Shown piece after piece: positions 1 through 8,380 of a stretch of DNA of 64,000 nucleotides. The notes beneath the pieces were generated by a model. The model was not told the DNA's origin. It did not search any database and saw nothing but the letters and a program-made list of their open reading frames with translations. Position 1 is the first letter of the stretch. Each line of letters begins with the position of its first letter. The position numbers and the translations under genes are program-made. The DNA is from Flavobacteriaceae bacterium (lineage in GTDB: Bacteria; Bacteroidota; Bacteroidia; Flavobacteriales; Flavobacteriaceae): assembly GCA_947453885.1 (NCBI GenBank), contig CANGIF010000001.1, positions 62,001 through 126,000 of the forward strand. Reading direction: 5' to 3'.

Positions 1-57
1 ATATTTAAAAAGTGACACTAAGTAATTTATAATTATTTAGAAAAAAAATCAATAAAT

Positions 58-1047
58 ATGGAGCATGGAAAATTTATTATTTCTTTAGACTTTGAATTAT
101 TTTGGGGTGTTCGTCACAACAAAACGATTGAAAATTATGGAAAAAGTATACTTGGAGTACATACAGTTTTGCCTAAAATGTTGTCAATATTCGAAAAATT
201 CAATATTAATGTAACTTTTGCAACTGTAGGTTTCTTATTCTTTGATAAAAAGGAAAATTTGATTTCTGCACTTCCAGAACTTACTCCAACTTACTCCAAT
301 CCTAAATATTCACCCTATGAAAAAGACATATATAATATTGGAGATGATTATCAAAAAGACTTATATCATTATGGATTACCACTTATTAAATTGATTCAAA
401 ATCATGAAAATCATGAAATAAGTACACATACGTTTTCACATTATTTTTGCCTAGAATCGGGTCAGACGGTAAGTCAATTTAAGGCTGATTTGATTGCTGC
501 TATAAAAGTTGCAAAAGAAAATGGTATTGCTATTAAATCAATAATTTTCCCTAGAAATCAATATAGTGCCGAATATTTGCAAGTTTGTAAAGAACTAGGA
601 ATTACAAATTATCGGAATCATGACACATCATGGTTATATAAAGGAAGGAATTCAAATTCCTTTTTTCTAATGAAAAAAGTTAGAAAAATTTTAAGGTTTA
701 TTGATTCTTATTTACCGGTAAGTGGTTTTAATAGTTTTGATGATAAAAAAATGTTAACTGATCCGATAGTGGGAATTCCTGGTGGCTTTTTTTTACGTTC
801 ATTTAGTAGAAAATATAGTTTTCTAGAACCTTTGAAAGTATTTAGGATTCAAGCTAGTATTATTTATGCTGCTAAAAGGAAAAAATGTTTTCATTTGTGG
901 TGGCATCCTCATAATTATGGTGAAAATCAAGAACAAAACTGTAAAAATCTTCAAAAAATATTAAAAACATATCAATTTTGTGAAGCTAAATATGGTATGA
1001 AAAGTTATACAATGACTGCACTTACAGAAAGTGTATTATATAAATAA
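58..1047 (+). CDS. Polysaccharide deacetylase family protein (NodB-like)
   Basis: A 329-residue protein with the carbohydrate esterase 4 fold. Motif 1 is SLDFE (catalytic Asp near residue 11), motif 2 is STHTFSHY (metal-binding His124 and His128), and a late WWHPHNYG segment supplies the C-terminal histidine. There is no signal peptide, so it should act in the cytoplasm on a nucleotide sugar or lipid-linked glycan rather than on cell-wall polymer. It lies 64 bp before a glycosyltransferase and begins a same-strand run of glycan genes, which fits removal of an N-acetyl group during polysaccharide assembly. The ATG at 58 is the first in frame; the operon probably continues left of the window. 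Family assignment is firm; the substrate is inferred only. Confidence 0.85.
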   Translation: MEHGKFIISLDFELFWGVRHNKTIENYGKSILGVHTVLPKMLSIFEKFNINVTFATVGFLFFDKKENLISALPELTPTYSNPKYSPYEKDIYNIGDDYQKDLYHYGLPLIKLIQNHENHEISTHTFSHYFCLESGQTVSQFKADLIAAIKVAKENGIAIKSIIFPRNQYSAEYLQVCKELGITNYRNHDTSWLYKGRNSNSFFLMKKVRKILRFIDSYLPVSGFNSFDDKKMLTDPIVGIPGGFFLRSFSRKYSFLEPLKVFRIQASIIYAAKRKKCFHLWWHPHNYGENQEQNCKNLQKILKTYQFCEAKYGMKSYTMTALTESVLYK

Positions 1048-1111
1048 TGGCCGTTTTTATTAGTTGATTTTTTTTTCTTCTAAATTGTAACTGCTATAAA
1101 TTGAATTAATT

Positions 1112-2035
1112 ATGGAATTATTACATAAATTATATTTTGGACTTCCAAACTTAAATATGACATTTGTTGGTAAAATGTTTGATAAAGTGCTTTTGAGAAT
1201 ATTTGAAAAAGCTACACAAAATTCTTTTGGGAAATACTTAATTAAAACGGAAAATACATTCGGAAATGGATTAAATACTGAGCCAAGAAAAACTAATTAT
1301 GTAGTTTCGTTGACCTCTTTTCCTGCTAGAATTGATATGGTTTGGATTACAGTAGAAAGTTTGTTACGTCAAAATTTTAAACCTGATGCGATAATTTTAT
1401 GGTTGACAAACCAAGAATTTCCAGACAGAATCCTGCCTGAGAGTTTAAAGAAAATGGAAGAAAAAGGTTTAGAAATACGCTATTGTGATAATATTAGAGC
1501 ACATAACAAATACTTTAGAACAATATTAGAATTTCCGCAAGCAAATGTAATTACAGTTGATGATGACACTTATTATCCAAGCAATACAATTAGTAATTTA
1601 GTAAAAATGCATGAAAAAAGTCCAGATTCAATTTGTGCAAATCGTGTACATAAAATGACTTTTAATGAAGGAAAAATTACTCCATACAGAAAATGGTATC
1701 ATAATTTCAGTAGTTCAGAAGAACCTAGTCATTTACTTCTGATGACGGGAGTTGGTGGAGTTTTATATCCACCTAATTCGTTGCATAAGGAAGCTTTTGA
1801 TACTGATTTAATAAAGAAATTGTGTTTTAATGCGGATGATTTATGGTTAAAAATTGCAGCCATACGGAACAATACTAAAGTAGTTACGAATAATACTTTT
1901 ACAAGAGATTTTATTACAGTTGGAAATACTCAAAAAGTGAATTTGGTGAAAAACAATTCTCAAGGTGGTGGAAATGACGAACAATTGAAGTCGCTTTGTG
2001 AATATTATAAAATTGATTTATACGATTACAGGTAA
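1112..2035 (+). CDS. Glycosyltransferase, GT-A-like fold
   Basis: A 307-residue protein, presumably cytoplasmic or membrane-associated, that likely adds one sugar to the growing polysaccharide repeat. The N-terminal third has a nucleotide-sugar-binding-like strand (VVSLTSFPARI, about residues 64-74). A DDD motif at residues 150-152 in ITVDDDTYY matches the metal-binding DXD of GT-A glycosyltransferases. No membrane segment is evident. It sits between a deacetylase and a GT4 enzyme on the same strand, 28 bp before the latter, so co-transcription is likely. I do not recognise the acceptor or donor; the functional class rests on the DXD region and context. Confidence 0.75.
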   Translation: MELLHKLYFGLPNLNMTFVGKMFDKVLLRIFEKATQNSFGKYLIKTENTFGNGLNTEPRKTNYVVSLTSFPARIDMVWITVESLLRQNFKPDAIILWLTNQEFPDRILPESLKKMEEKGLEIRYCDNIRAHNKYFRTILEFPQANVITVDDDTYYPSNTISNLVKMHEKSPDSICANRVHKMTFNEGKITPYRKWYHNFSSSEEPSHLLLMTGVGGVLYPPNSLHKEAFDTDLIKKLCFNADDLWLKIAAIRNNTKVVTNNTFTRDFITVGNTQKVNLVKNNSQGGGNDEQLKSLCEYYKIDLYDYR

Positions 2036-2063
2036 TTAAAACGGTATTGTTTAAGATATACTT

Positions 2064-3200
2064 ATGGAAATGAAAAAGTTAATTATTGGAATTACCGCTC
2101 CAGGAAGTGTTATTTTAATTAAAGGACAATTAAAATATTTTAAAGAGCAAGGTTATGAAACCTATCTTATGGCTCCAGATGATGTTAAAACAAGATCTTA
2201 TTGTGAAAATGAAGGTTGTACTTTATTAGCAGTGCCTATTGAAAGAGAAATTTCTGTAGTTAAAGATTTTAAATCATTGCTTATAATTTTTAAACATATT
2301 CGTCGGATTAAGCCTGATTTTGTGAATGTTGGCACGCCTAAAATGGGACTTTTAGGAATGATTTGTTCGAAGTTGTTAGGTGTAAAAAAGAGAATATATA
2401 CTTGTAGAGGTTTTCGTTTTGAACAAGAAAAATGGTTAAAGCGAAATCTCTTGTTTTCTATGGAAAAAATAGCAGGTTTATGTGCACATTCCATAATTTG
2501 TATAAGCCCTTCATTACAAAAAAAAGCTGTTGAATTAAATGTTTTTAATCCAAATAAAACGAATGTAATTAACAAAGGGAGTAGTAATGGAATAAACCTT
2601 GATCGATTTAAACCAGAATTAATTAATGAATTAGAAAAACAGAATCTAAAACAAGAATTAAAAATTTCAACAAATTTTTGTTTTGGTTTTGTTGGTAGAT
2701 TAGTTGATGATAAAGGAATTAATGAATTGTATTACTCATTTGAAAGCCTTAACAATGAATTTAAAAACACTAGACTTTTAATAGTTGGTCCTATTGAAGC
2801 TAATCAAATTGCAGATAAATCTATTTTAGATAAAATTAAACTACATCCAGCTATAATAAGTGTGGGTTCTCAATCAAATATCCCTTTGTATTTATCATTA
2901 ATGGATGTTTTTGTATTACCAACTTATAGAGAAGGTTTTGGAAATGCATTTTTAGAAGCTGCAGCAATGGGATTACCTATTATTGGAACCAATGTTGTTG
3001 GAGCAAGAGACGCAGTTTGTCCGGAATTTAATGGTTTATTGGTTGAAGCAAAAAATATAGAATCACTCAATAATGTAATGAAAAAACTTTATTTAGATGA
3101 AGAACTTAGAAAAAAGTTTGGAATAAACGGAATCATTTGGTCAAAAAACTTTGAAAGAAATGTGATTTGGAAAGGAATTCAAGATTTATATATTTCTTAA
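2064..3200 (+). CDS. Glycosyltransferase family 4 (GT-B fold)
   Basis: A 378-residue retaining GT-B glycosyltransferase of the GT4/CapM-PglA type. The N-terminal domain has a Gly-rich start (IGITAPGSV) and the segment KPDFVNVGTPKMG. The C-terminal domain carries FGFVGRLVDDKG and the E-x7-E region REGFGNAFLEAAAMG that binds the nucleotide-sugar diphosphate. It likely transfers the second or third sugar of an undecaprenyl-linked repeat unit at the cytoplasmic membrane face. ATG at 2064 is used; ATG at 2070 two codons later is an equally plausible start. A 145-bp gap follows before the first ACP gene, suggesting a transcriptional break there. Confidence 0.88.
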   Translation: MEMKKLIIGITAPGSVILIKGQLKYFKEQGYETYLMAPDDVKTRSYCENEGCTLLAVPIEREISVVKDFKSLLIIFKHIRRIKPDFVNVGTPKMGLLGMICSKLLGVKKRIYTCRGFRFEQEKWLKRNLLFSMEKIAGLCAHSIICISPSLQKKAVELNVFNPNKTNVINKGSSNGINLDRFKPELINELEKQNLKQELKISTNFCFGFVGRLVDDKGINELYYSFESLNNEFKNTRLLIVGPIEANQIADKSILDKIKLHPAIISVGSQSNIPLYLSLMDVFVLPTYREGFGNAFLEAAAMGLPIIGTNVVGARDAVCPEFNGLLVEAKNIESLNNVMKKLYLDEELRKKFGINGIIWSKNFERNVIWKGIQDLYIS

Positions 3201-3261
3201 ATAAATGCCTCATTGGATATAATATTTTAACAAAATATAAGGTTTAGAAAATATAATAATG

Positions 3262-3269
3262 TAAATTTG
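3262..3269 (+). promoter_or_regulatory. Candidate -7 promoter element before the first ACP gene
   Basis: TAAATTTG matches the Bacteroidota -7 consensus TAnnTTTG exactly. It lies 76 bp before the ACP ATG, in a 145-bp gap that interrupts an otherwise tightly packed gene run. No clear -33 TTTG is present at the expected distance, so confidence is modest. Confidence 0.35.
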
Positions 3270-3345
3270 AAATTTATATTAGTTAGTAAAATAAAAGTTC
3301 AATTTATTATATAATTTGCTCAAACAAACAATAAACAAAAGCACT

Positions 3346-3573
3346 ATGGAACAAAATTTTATTGAATTATTAAGTGAAATTCTAGAAAAAGAATCAAGTA
3401 CAGTTAAATTAGAAGATACATTTAGAGATTATGACGAGTGGGACTCTCTAGCAAATCTTTCAGTAATTGCCATGTTAGACGACGAATATGATGTGCATAT
3501 TGAATCAAAAGATTTTAAAAATTTAATTACTGTTGGTGACTTGATGAATGAGGTACAGAAAAGAAAAGGGTAA
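3346..3573 (+). CDS. Acyl carrier protein (first of two)
   Basis: A 75-residue acyl carrier protein starting at ATG 3346; an upstream in-frame TTG at 3316 would add ten unlikely residues. The phosphopantetheine attachment site is Ser34 in EWDSLANLS, followed by the acidic helix II face (AMLDDEYDV) that docks partner enzymes. The protein would tether a short acyl chain as a thioester in the cytoplasm. It differs in sequence from the second ACP at 7360, so the two probably serve different steps or partners. The gene precedes an SDR ketoreductase-like gene, a beta-helix acyltransferase and two KAS III genes, which points to a dedicated acyl pathway rather than bulk fatty-acid synthesis. Confidence 0.85.
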   Translation: MEQNFIELLSEILEKESSTVKLEDTFRDYDEWDSLANLSVIAMLDDEYDVHIESKDFKNLITVGDLMNEVQKRKG

Positions 3574-3594
3574 TGCCTCTTTAATTTGAATTTT

Positions 3595-3630
3595 AAACTT
3601 TAAATTTATGTAATAGTAAGTTTAAAGTTT
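3595..3630 (+). repeat. Inverted repeat after the first ACP gene
   Basis: A perfect 10-bp inverted repeat (AAACTTTAAA at 3595-3604, TTTAAAGTTT at 3621-3630) with a 16-nt loop, 22 bp after the ACP stop and followed by a T-rich stretch. It may be a weak terminator or attenuator letting the ACP be made in excess over downstream enzymes. The stem is AT-rich, so chance is possible. Confidence 0.35.
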
Positions 3631-3662
3631 TACTTGTTTTTAATTGTTTCCTATTATTTCGA

Positions 3663-4403
3663 ATGAAAAATATATTTAGTTTAGCTCAGAAAAAGATTTT
3701 AGTAACGGGTTCTTCATCGGGTATTGGACGCGCAATAGCTGTTCAGTGTGCTGTTCAAGGAGGCTCTATTTCATTAGTAGCTAGAAACGAATCAAAATTA
3801 ATTGAAACGAAAGAGATGCTTTCAGAAGGAGAGCATGTTTTTTTTATTGCTGATTTAGCGAATGATGAAGCTATTTTTAAACTTGCTAGTGAGTTACCAA
3901 TTTTAGATGGAATTGTATTGAATGCAGGTTTAGTGAAAACGGTCCCAGTTCGTTTTATAAAGCGAGAAGTAATGGATGACATGTTTAATTTAAACATTCA
4001 GGGTTCAATATTATTAATTCAACAGTTGATAAAATTAAAAAAGATAAAAAACGGAGCCTCAATATGTTTTATATCATCCATTGCATCACAAAAAGTTACT
4101 TTGGGAAATGCAATTTATAGTGCAACAAAAGGAGCTGTAAATGCCTTTACAAAAGCATTAGCACTTGAACTTTCATCAAAACAAATTCGGGTAAATGCAA
4201 TTTTGCCGGGTTTTGTTGAAACAAATATTTTAAATGAAAGTGCTATAAGTGAAGAACAATTAGAAATACATAAAAACAATTACCCAATTGGTCGATTTGG
4301 GAAACCAGACGATATAGCTTATTTAGCGGTATATCTTATGTCTGACGCTTCACAATGGATGACAGGCAGTTTATTGCCAATTGATGGTGGTTACTCATTA
4401 TAA
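3663..4403 (+). CDS. SDR family oxidoreductase, FabG-like ketoreductase
   Basis: A 246-residue classical short-chain dehydrogenase. The nucleotide-binding motif VTGSSSGIG is at residues 14-22 and NAG at 87-89. The catalytic Ser is near 139, and Tyr152 and Lys156 sit in IYSATKGA. The C-terminal GSLLPIDGG is typical of FabG-like enzymes. The predicted reaction is NADPH-dependent reduction of a 3-oxoacyl thioester to the 3-hydroxyacyl form on the neighbouring ACP. It follows the first ACP by 89 bp and is 9 bp before a beta-helix acyltransferase. A second, distinct SDR lies at 7619, so the cassette has two reductases. Reduction of a sugar intermediate is an alternative. Confidence 0.82.
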   Translation: MKNIFSLAQKKILVTGSSSGIGRAIAVQCAVQGGSISLVARNESKLIETKEMLSEGEHVFFIADLANDEAIFKLASELPILDGIVLNAGLVKTVPVRFIKREVMDDMFNLNIQGSILLIQQLIKLKKIKNGASICFISSIASQKVTLGNAIYSATKGAVNAFTKALALELSSKQIRVNAILPGFVETNILNESAISEEQLEIHKNNYPIGRFGKPDDIAYLAVYLMSDASQWMTGSLLPIDGGYSL

Positions 4404-4412
4404 ATTTTAAAA

Positions 4413-5045
4413 ATGAAAAATTTAGTAATTATAGGTGCTAGTGGCTTTGCTAGAGAAATGTATGATTTAGCGTTAACATGTTTTGCAAATGACCCAAATT
4501 TTAAAGTAAAAGGATTTTTAAGTGATGGTCCATCTAATATTGAAGCAATGGGATATCCAGCAGTTTTGGGAAAAGTTGCTGAATATGAGATTCAACCTGC
4601 TGATGTCTTTTTTTGTGGAATTGGAAAAGTGAGTGACAGAAAAAAAACAGTGGAAATAATCCTTAGTAAAGGCGGAAAATTTATCAATTTAATTCATCCA
4701 ACCGCTGTAATTTCACCAAGTGTTAAACTTGGGATAGGAGTAGGGATAAAGGCATTTTGTGTTTTAGCTAGTGATGTTACGGTTGAAGATTTTACTTTTA
4801 TGCAAAGTTCTGTTATTATGGGTCATGATGTTCATATTGGTAAATTTTGCCAAATAAATTCGTTTGCTTTTTTTGCGGGTTATTCTCGAGTTCATGATTT
4901 AGTTTCTATAAATGCAGGAGTGAAACTCATTCAAAAAGCAGTTGTAGAAGAAGGTGCTATAGTAGGTATGGGAAGTGTTGTATTAAACAAAGTTAAAAAA
5001 GGAACTACAGTTTTTGGTATTCCTGCCAAAAGATTAGATTATTAA
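4413..5045 (+). CDS. PglD/NeuD-like left-handed beta-helix acyltransferase
   Basis: A 210-residue sugar O-/N-acyltransferase of the PglD/NeuD type. The N-terminal Rossmann-like domain (LVIIGASGFARE) binds the nucleotide sugar. From about residue 95 onward a hexapeptide-repeat beta-helix (IHPTAVISPSVKLG and so on) forms the acyl-donor site. His138 in GHDVHIG matches the catalytic base of PglD. PglD itself acetylates the 4-amino group of a UDP-4-amino sugar from acetyl-CoA. Here the gene sits inside an ACP/KAS III/SDR set, so I infer that it may transfer the chain built by this cassette, with acetyl-CoA use as the conservative alternative. The ATG at 4413 lies 9 bp after the SDR stop. Confidence 0.83.
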   Translation: MKNLVIIGASGFAREMYDLALTCFANDPNFKVKGFLSDGPSNIEAMGYPAVLGKVAEYEIQPADVFFCGIGKVSDRKKTVEIILSKGGKFINLIHPTAVISPSVKLGIGVGIKAFCVLASDVTVEDFTFMQSSVIMGHDVHIGKFCQINSFAFFAGYSRVHDLVSINAGVKLIQKAVVEEGAIVGMGSVVLNKVKKGTTVFGIPAKRLDY

Positions 5046-5066
5046 TTTTTTTTGAAACCAAAAAAC

Positions 5067-6152
5067 ATGGCAAATTTCACATTAGCTTCAATTAAAATCA
5101 TAGGTATTGCATCTGCAATTCCAGAAAATAAAGTCCTTTTAGAACAATTTGAGAATCAGTTTGAAGCAAATAAGGTAGATTATTTCAAGTCAAGAACTGG
5201 AGTTTCTGAACTAAATAAATCTTTGGATTTGCAAAACACTTCTGATCTTGGTTTTGTTGCTGCGAACGCAATTTTACAGCAAAAAAATATTGAAAGAGAA
5301 GAAGTTGGAGTAATTATTTTTGTATCCAAAACACCTGACTATAGGAGTCCAGCGACTGCAATTGTTTTACATAACCGCCTTCAATTACATAAAGACTGTC
5401 TAGGTTTTGATGTAAATATGGGTGGTGCTGGTTTTATTTATGGCATGGAGATTGTCACTTCATTGTTGGACAGTTCTAATAAAAAATATGGAATTTTGGT
5501 TGTTGGCGATACTATGAGTAAACAACTAGCTCACCAAGATGAATTAAATATGTTTTATTCTGATGGTGCTTCAGCTATTTTATTTGAAAAGAACACAGAA
5601 GCTAAGCCCATATATCTTCAAACTAAATCATTTAGTGATGGCTATAAGTCTATGATTGTGCCTGGAGGGTTTAGAAATACTTCCAAAAACACACCAATAC
5701 AATTGCATGACAGTAATCCAAATAGTAATACTGTAATCCAAATTGATGAAAAAGCAATTAATGATTTTATTACTTCTGAAATTCCATCATTGATTGAATC
5801 TTTTTTGAAGAATAAAAATAAGTTAATTTCAGAGTATGATTTGATTATTTTTCCACAATTGGAAGAGCCATTTCAATCTGAATTAGCTAAAAATTTAGGA
5901 ATTCCAAAAGAAAAGATCAGTACTAATTTTGAGAAATATGGAGATACTTGTGGCAACGGAATTCCATTATTGATTTCTGATAATTTTGGAAAATCAGAAA
6001 AGAAACAATCTAATATTCTTTCCATTGCTTTTGGAGAAGGTTTTACATGCGGAATAGCTGATTTTTTTATAGATTCTTCAGATGTTTTAGAGGTTTTATA
6101 TACCAATGATTATTTTAAAGATGGATATGTAACACACGAAATGCCAAGTTAA
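5067..6152 (+). CDS. KAS III-like protein lacking the catalytic triad
   Basis: A 361-residue FabH/KAS III-fold protein, starting at ATG 5067 (TTG at 5052 is an unlikely alternative). It aligns along its whole length with the next gene, for example FVSKTPDYRSP versus FVSQKPDYRVP. All three catalytic residues are replaced: Cys120 of the neighbour corresponds to Gly120 here (NMGGAGF versus NLACSGF), the His in LHQAN to Pro263 (FPQLE), and the Asn in FGNNSS to Asp293 (YGDTCG). The frame is intact and the fold-defining glycines are kept, so it is not a decaying pseudogene. I infer a structural or chain-length-determining partner of the active KAS III, analogous to the chain-length factor of type II polyketide synthases. 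Direct catalysis of Claisen condensation is unlikely. Confidence 0.85.
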   Translation: MANFTLASIKIIGIASAIPENKVLLEQFENQFEANKVDYFKSRTGVSELNKSLDLQNTSDLGFVAANAILQQKNIEREEVGVIIFVSKTPDYRSPATAIVLHNRLQLHKDCLGFDVNMGGAGFIYGMEIVTSLLDSSNKKYGILVVGDTMSKQLAHQDELNMFYSDGASAILFEKNTEAKPIYLQTKSFSDGYKSMIVPGGFRNTSKNTPIQLHDSNPNSNTVIQIDEKAINDFITSEIPSLIESFLKNKNKLISEYDLIIFPQLEEPFQSELAKNLGIPKEKISTNFEKYGDTCGNGIPLLISDNFGKSEKKQSNILSIAFGEGFTCGIADFFIDSSDVLEVLYTNDYFKDGYVTHEMPS

Positions 6153-6189
6153 TAATTGCCATTATTCTAATTTTATACGGAAAAATAAT

Positions 6190-7275
6190 ATGTTATTTAG
6201 CGAATTTAAAAATATAAAAATTGCGGGTGTTTCAGTAGCGGTTCCAACTCAAAAGTTAGCTGTAGCGTCTTACAACGAAATGTTTGGTGAAGATGTAGTT
6301 TCAAAATTCACTGAAATGACTGGAGTTAAAAGTGTTTGTAGATCAATTCCAGAACAAACGGCATCCGATTTAGGATATGAAGCTGCTGTGAATTTATTTA
6401 AAAAATCGGATGCATCAAAAGAAGATATCGGTATTTTGATTTTTGTCTCACAAAAACCAGATTATCGAGTTCCCTCAACGGCCTTTGTACTTCACAAACG
6501 TTTGGGGTTAAACGAAGATTGTATCTGTTTTGATATAAATTTGGCTTGTTCAGGTTTTTTATATGGAATGCAAACCATTTTATCTTTATTACAAAAGTCA
6601 GATGCTAAATCGGCATTATTAATTACAGGAGATACTTCACACAAAACGTTGTCTCCTTATGATAGAACGATGATTATGCTGTTTGGTGATAGTGGTTCGG
6701 CAACACTTTTTGAAAAAGCAGCAACTACAGATTCAATATACATTGGACTTAGAACCGATGGAACTCGATTTAAAAGTATTATTACACCTTCGGGAGCATA
6801 TAGAAATATTGGTGCACCAACTGAAAGAGTAGAGTGGAGTGATGGAATTTTACGTTCTGATTATGACACACACATGAAGGGAATGGATGTTTTTGGTTTT
6901 TCAATTACGGATGTGCCATTGCTATTCAAAGATTTTTTAGAAGTGTTACAAACAACTCCAGAATCTTATGATTGTTTTGCTTTACATCAAGCCAATATGT
7001 ATATTTTGAAGCAAATTTCTAGAAAAATAAAAATCCCTATGGATAGAATTTCTATTTCATTAGACCGATTTGGTAACAATAGCAGTAACTCAATTCCATT
7101 GGTTTTAAGTGATAATTTTGGGAATCAAGAAAATGGTAAAATGCGTACATTAATGAGTGGATTTGGCGCGGGATTATCTTGGGCTGTAGCTGATGCCGTT
7201 GTTGACATAAAGAATGTTTATCCATTAATTGAAACAGATGCTTTTTATACAGAAGGACAATCGGTTTTCAAATAA
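6190..7275 (+). CDS. 3-oxoacyl-ACP synthase III family protein (active triad)
   Basis: A 361-residue KAS III. The triad is complete: Cys120 in NLACSGF, His266 in ALHQANM and Asn296 in RFGNNSSN. Known family members condense an acyl-CoA or acyl-ACP starter with malonyl-ACP to a 3-oxoacyl-ACP. The gene follows the triad-less paralogue by 37 bp and precedes the second ACP, so it is the likely condensing enzyme of the cassette. It cannot be the only FabH needed for bulk fatty acids, because the surroundings are entirely glycan-related, but that is inference. Equal length to its neighbour suggests duplication followed by divergence and fits a KS heterodimer. The starter unit and number of extensions are not visible in the sequence. 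Confidence 0.88.
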   Translation: MLFSEFKNIKIAGVSVAVPTQKLAVASYNEMFGEDVVSKFTEMTGVKSVCRSIPEQTASDLGYEAAVNLFKKSDASKEDIGILIFVSQKPDYRVPSTAFVLHKRLGLNEDCICFDINLACSGFLYGMQTILSLLQKSDAKSALLITGDTSHKTLSPYDRTMIMLFGDSGSATLFEKAATTDSIYIGLRTDGTRFKSIITPSGAYRNIGAPTERVEWSDGILRSDYDTHMKGMDVFGFSITDVPLLFKDFLEVLQTTPESYDCFALHQANMYILKQISRKIKIPMDRISISLDRFGNNSSNSIPLVLSDNFGNQENGKMRTLMSGFGAGLSWAVADAVVDIKNVYPLIETDAFYTEGQSVFK

Positions 7276-7296
7276 ATTAATTTAACTTTAAGATAA

Positions 7297-7327
7297 TTTG
7301 TATATCGTTAGAATCGGTTTACTTTTG
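7297..7327 (+). promoter_or_regulatory. Predicted promoter of the second ACP gene
   Basis: TTTG at 7297-7300 and TACTTTTG at 7320-7327 (consensus TAnnTTTG) are 19 nt apart, matching the Bacteroidota -33/-7 layout. The ACP start codon is 33 bp downstream, in the 84-bp gap after the KAS III gene. Initiation would fall near 7334. Confidence 0.5.
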
Positions 7328-7359
7328 TTTTTTATAAAAAATATTTAATATAAAAATTT

Positions 7360-7599
7360 ATGAGCAATTTAGAGCGCTACAACACAGTTTTTACCTCAGT
7401 ATTTAATGTTGAATTAGATGCATTAACTAATGATTTCTCATCAGAAACGGTTGATAATTGGGATTCAATTACACAATTAAGTCTAGTAACTGATATTGAA
7501 GATGAATTCGATATTATGTTGGATACGGAGGACATATTAGAATTCAAATCCTATGAAATAGGAAAAAAAATTGTGGCAAAATATGACATTGAACTTTAA
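7360..7599 (+). CDS. Acyl carrier protein (second of two)
   Basis: A 79-residue carrier protein with the phosphopantetheine Ser36 in NWDSITQLS and an acidic recognition helix (TDIEDEFDI). It shares the general ACP pattern with the protein at 3346 but little sequence beyond it. A predicted promoter precedes it, and a FabG-like SDR follows 19 bp later. In the proposed pathway one ACP could carry malonyl or the growing chain, and the other the finished acyl group for transfer. The sequence cannot show which does what. The C-terminal half (EIGKKIVAKYDI) is a normal ACP helix. Confidence 0.85.
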   Translation: MSNLERYNTVFTSVFNVELDALTNDFSSETVDNWDSITQLSLVTDIEDEFDIMLDTEDILEFKSYEIGKKIVAKYDIEL

Positions 7600-7618
7600 T
7601 TCATAAGTTGAACTAATA

Positions 7619-8368
7619 ATGAGTAAAATTCTAGAAGGAAAAATTTGTTTAGTTACAGGATCTAATAGAGGTATTGGAAGAGCTATCGTTGAACGTTTTG
7701 CAGAAGAAGGAGCAATTGTATATGCAAATGCTAGAAAAGTGGGCTCATTAGATGAGTGGGCTTTAGCTTGTTCAACTAAATACAATACTCAAGTTATTCC
7801 ACTTTATTTTGATGTTGTTGATAATGCAGCTTCAAAGCAAGCTATTCTCCAAATTAAGAGTGAAAATCAACGATTGGACGTTCTGGTAAATAATGCTGGA
7901 TTAGTTACTTATGAATTGTTAAGTATGATTAATTTTGACAGTTTACGAGAAATGTTTGAAGTTAATGTAATAGGTACAATACAGCTTATTCAATTAGCAT
8001 CTCGTTTAATGACTCGCCAAAAAAGTGGCTCAATAATTAATATGTCGAGCATAGTAGGGGACAAAGGTGTGAAAGGTCAATTGGCCTATTCAGCTACAAA
8101 AGGAGCTGTTATTTCTGTAACCAAATCTGCAGCAAAAGAATTAGCCTCATCCAATGTTAGGGTAAATGCAATTGCACCGGGAATGGTAGGCACCGACAGA
8201 TTACTAGAGGTATTTGAAAAAAGTTTCAAAGATCGTTTGTCAGATATTGGGATGGGAAGACTAGCGAAACCAGAAGAAATTGCAAATGCTTGTGTCTTTT
8301 TAGGTTCCGATTTGTCAGAATATGTAACGGGACAAATATTAGGTGTAGATGGCGGTACCATTTTATAA
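7619..8368 (+). CDS. SDR family oxidoreductase, FabG-like (second)
   Basis: A 249-residue classical SDR with VTGSNRGIGRAI (residues 12-23), NNAG (91-94), the catalytic Ser near 144, Tyr157 and Lys161 in AYSATKGA, and the FabG-like ending GQILGVDGG. The N-terminal motif includes Arg after Asn, which usually favours NADPH. Together with the first SDR it gives two ketoreductase-like enzymes for one small pathway, as expected if two keto groups are reduced. The product would be a 3-hydroxyacyl- or 3,5-dihydroxyacyl-ACP. The ATG at 7619 lies 19 bp after the ACP stop, and 12 bp separate it from the ligase gene, which supports one transcript. Confidence 0.84.
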   Translation: MSKILEGKICLVTGSNRGIGRAIVERFAEEGAIVYANARKVGSLDEWALACSTKYNTQVIPLYFDVVDNAASKQAILQIKSENQRLDVLVNNAGLVTYELLSMINFDSLREMFEVNVIGTIQLIQLASRLMTRQKSGSIINMSSIVGDKGVKGQLAYSATKGAVISVTKSAAKELASSNVRVNAIAPGMVGTDRLLEVFEKSFKDRLSDIGMGRLAKPEEIANACVFLGSDLSEYVTGQILGVDGGTIL

Positions 8369-8380
8369 TTAAATATAGTT

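Noticed and set aside
5067..6152. Triad-less KAS III as a decaying pseudogene
   Set aside because: The frame is intact and structural residues are kept, with substitution confined to catalytic positions, which suggests a functional but non-catalytic protein.
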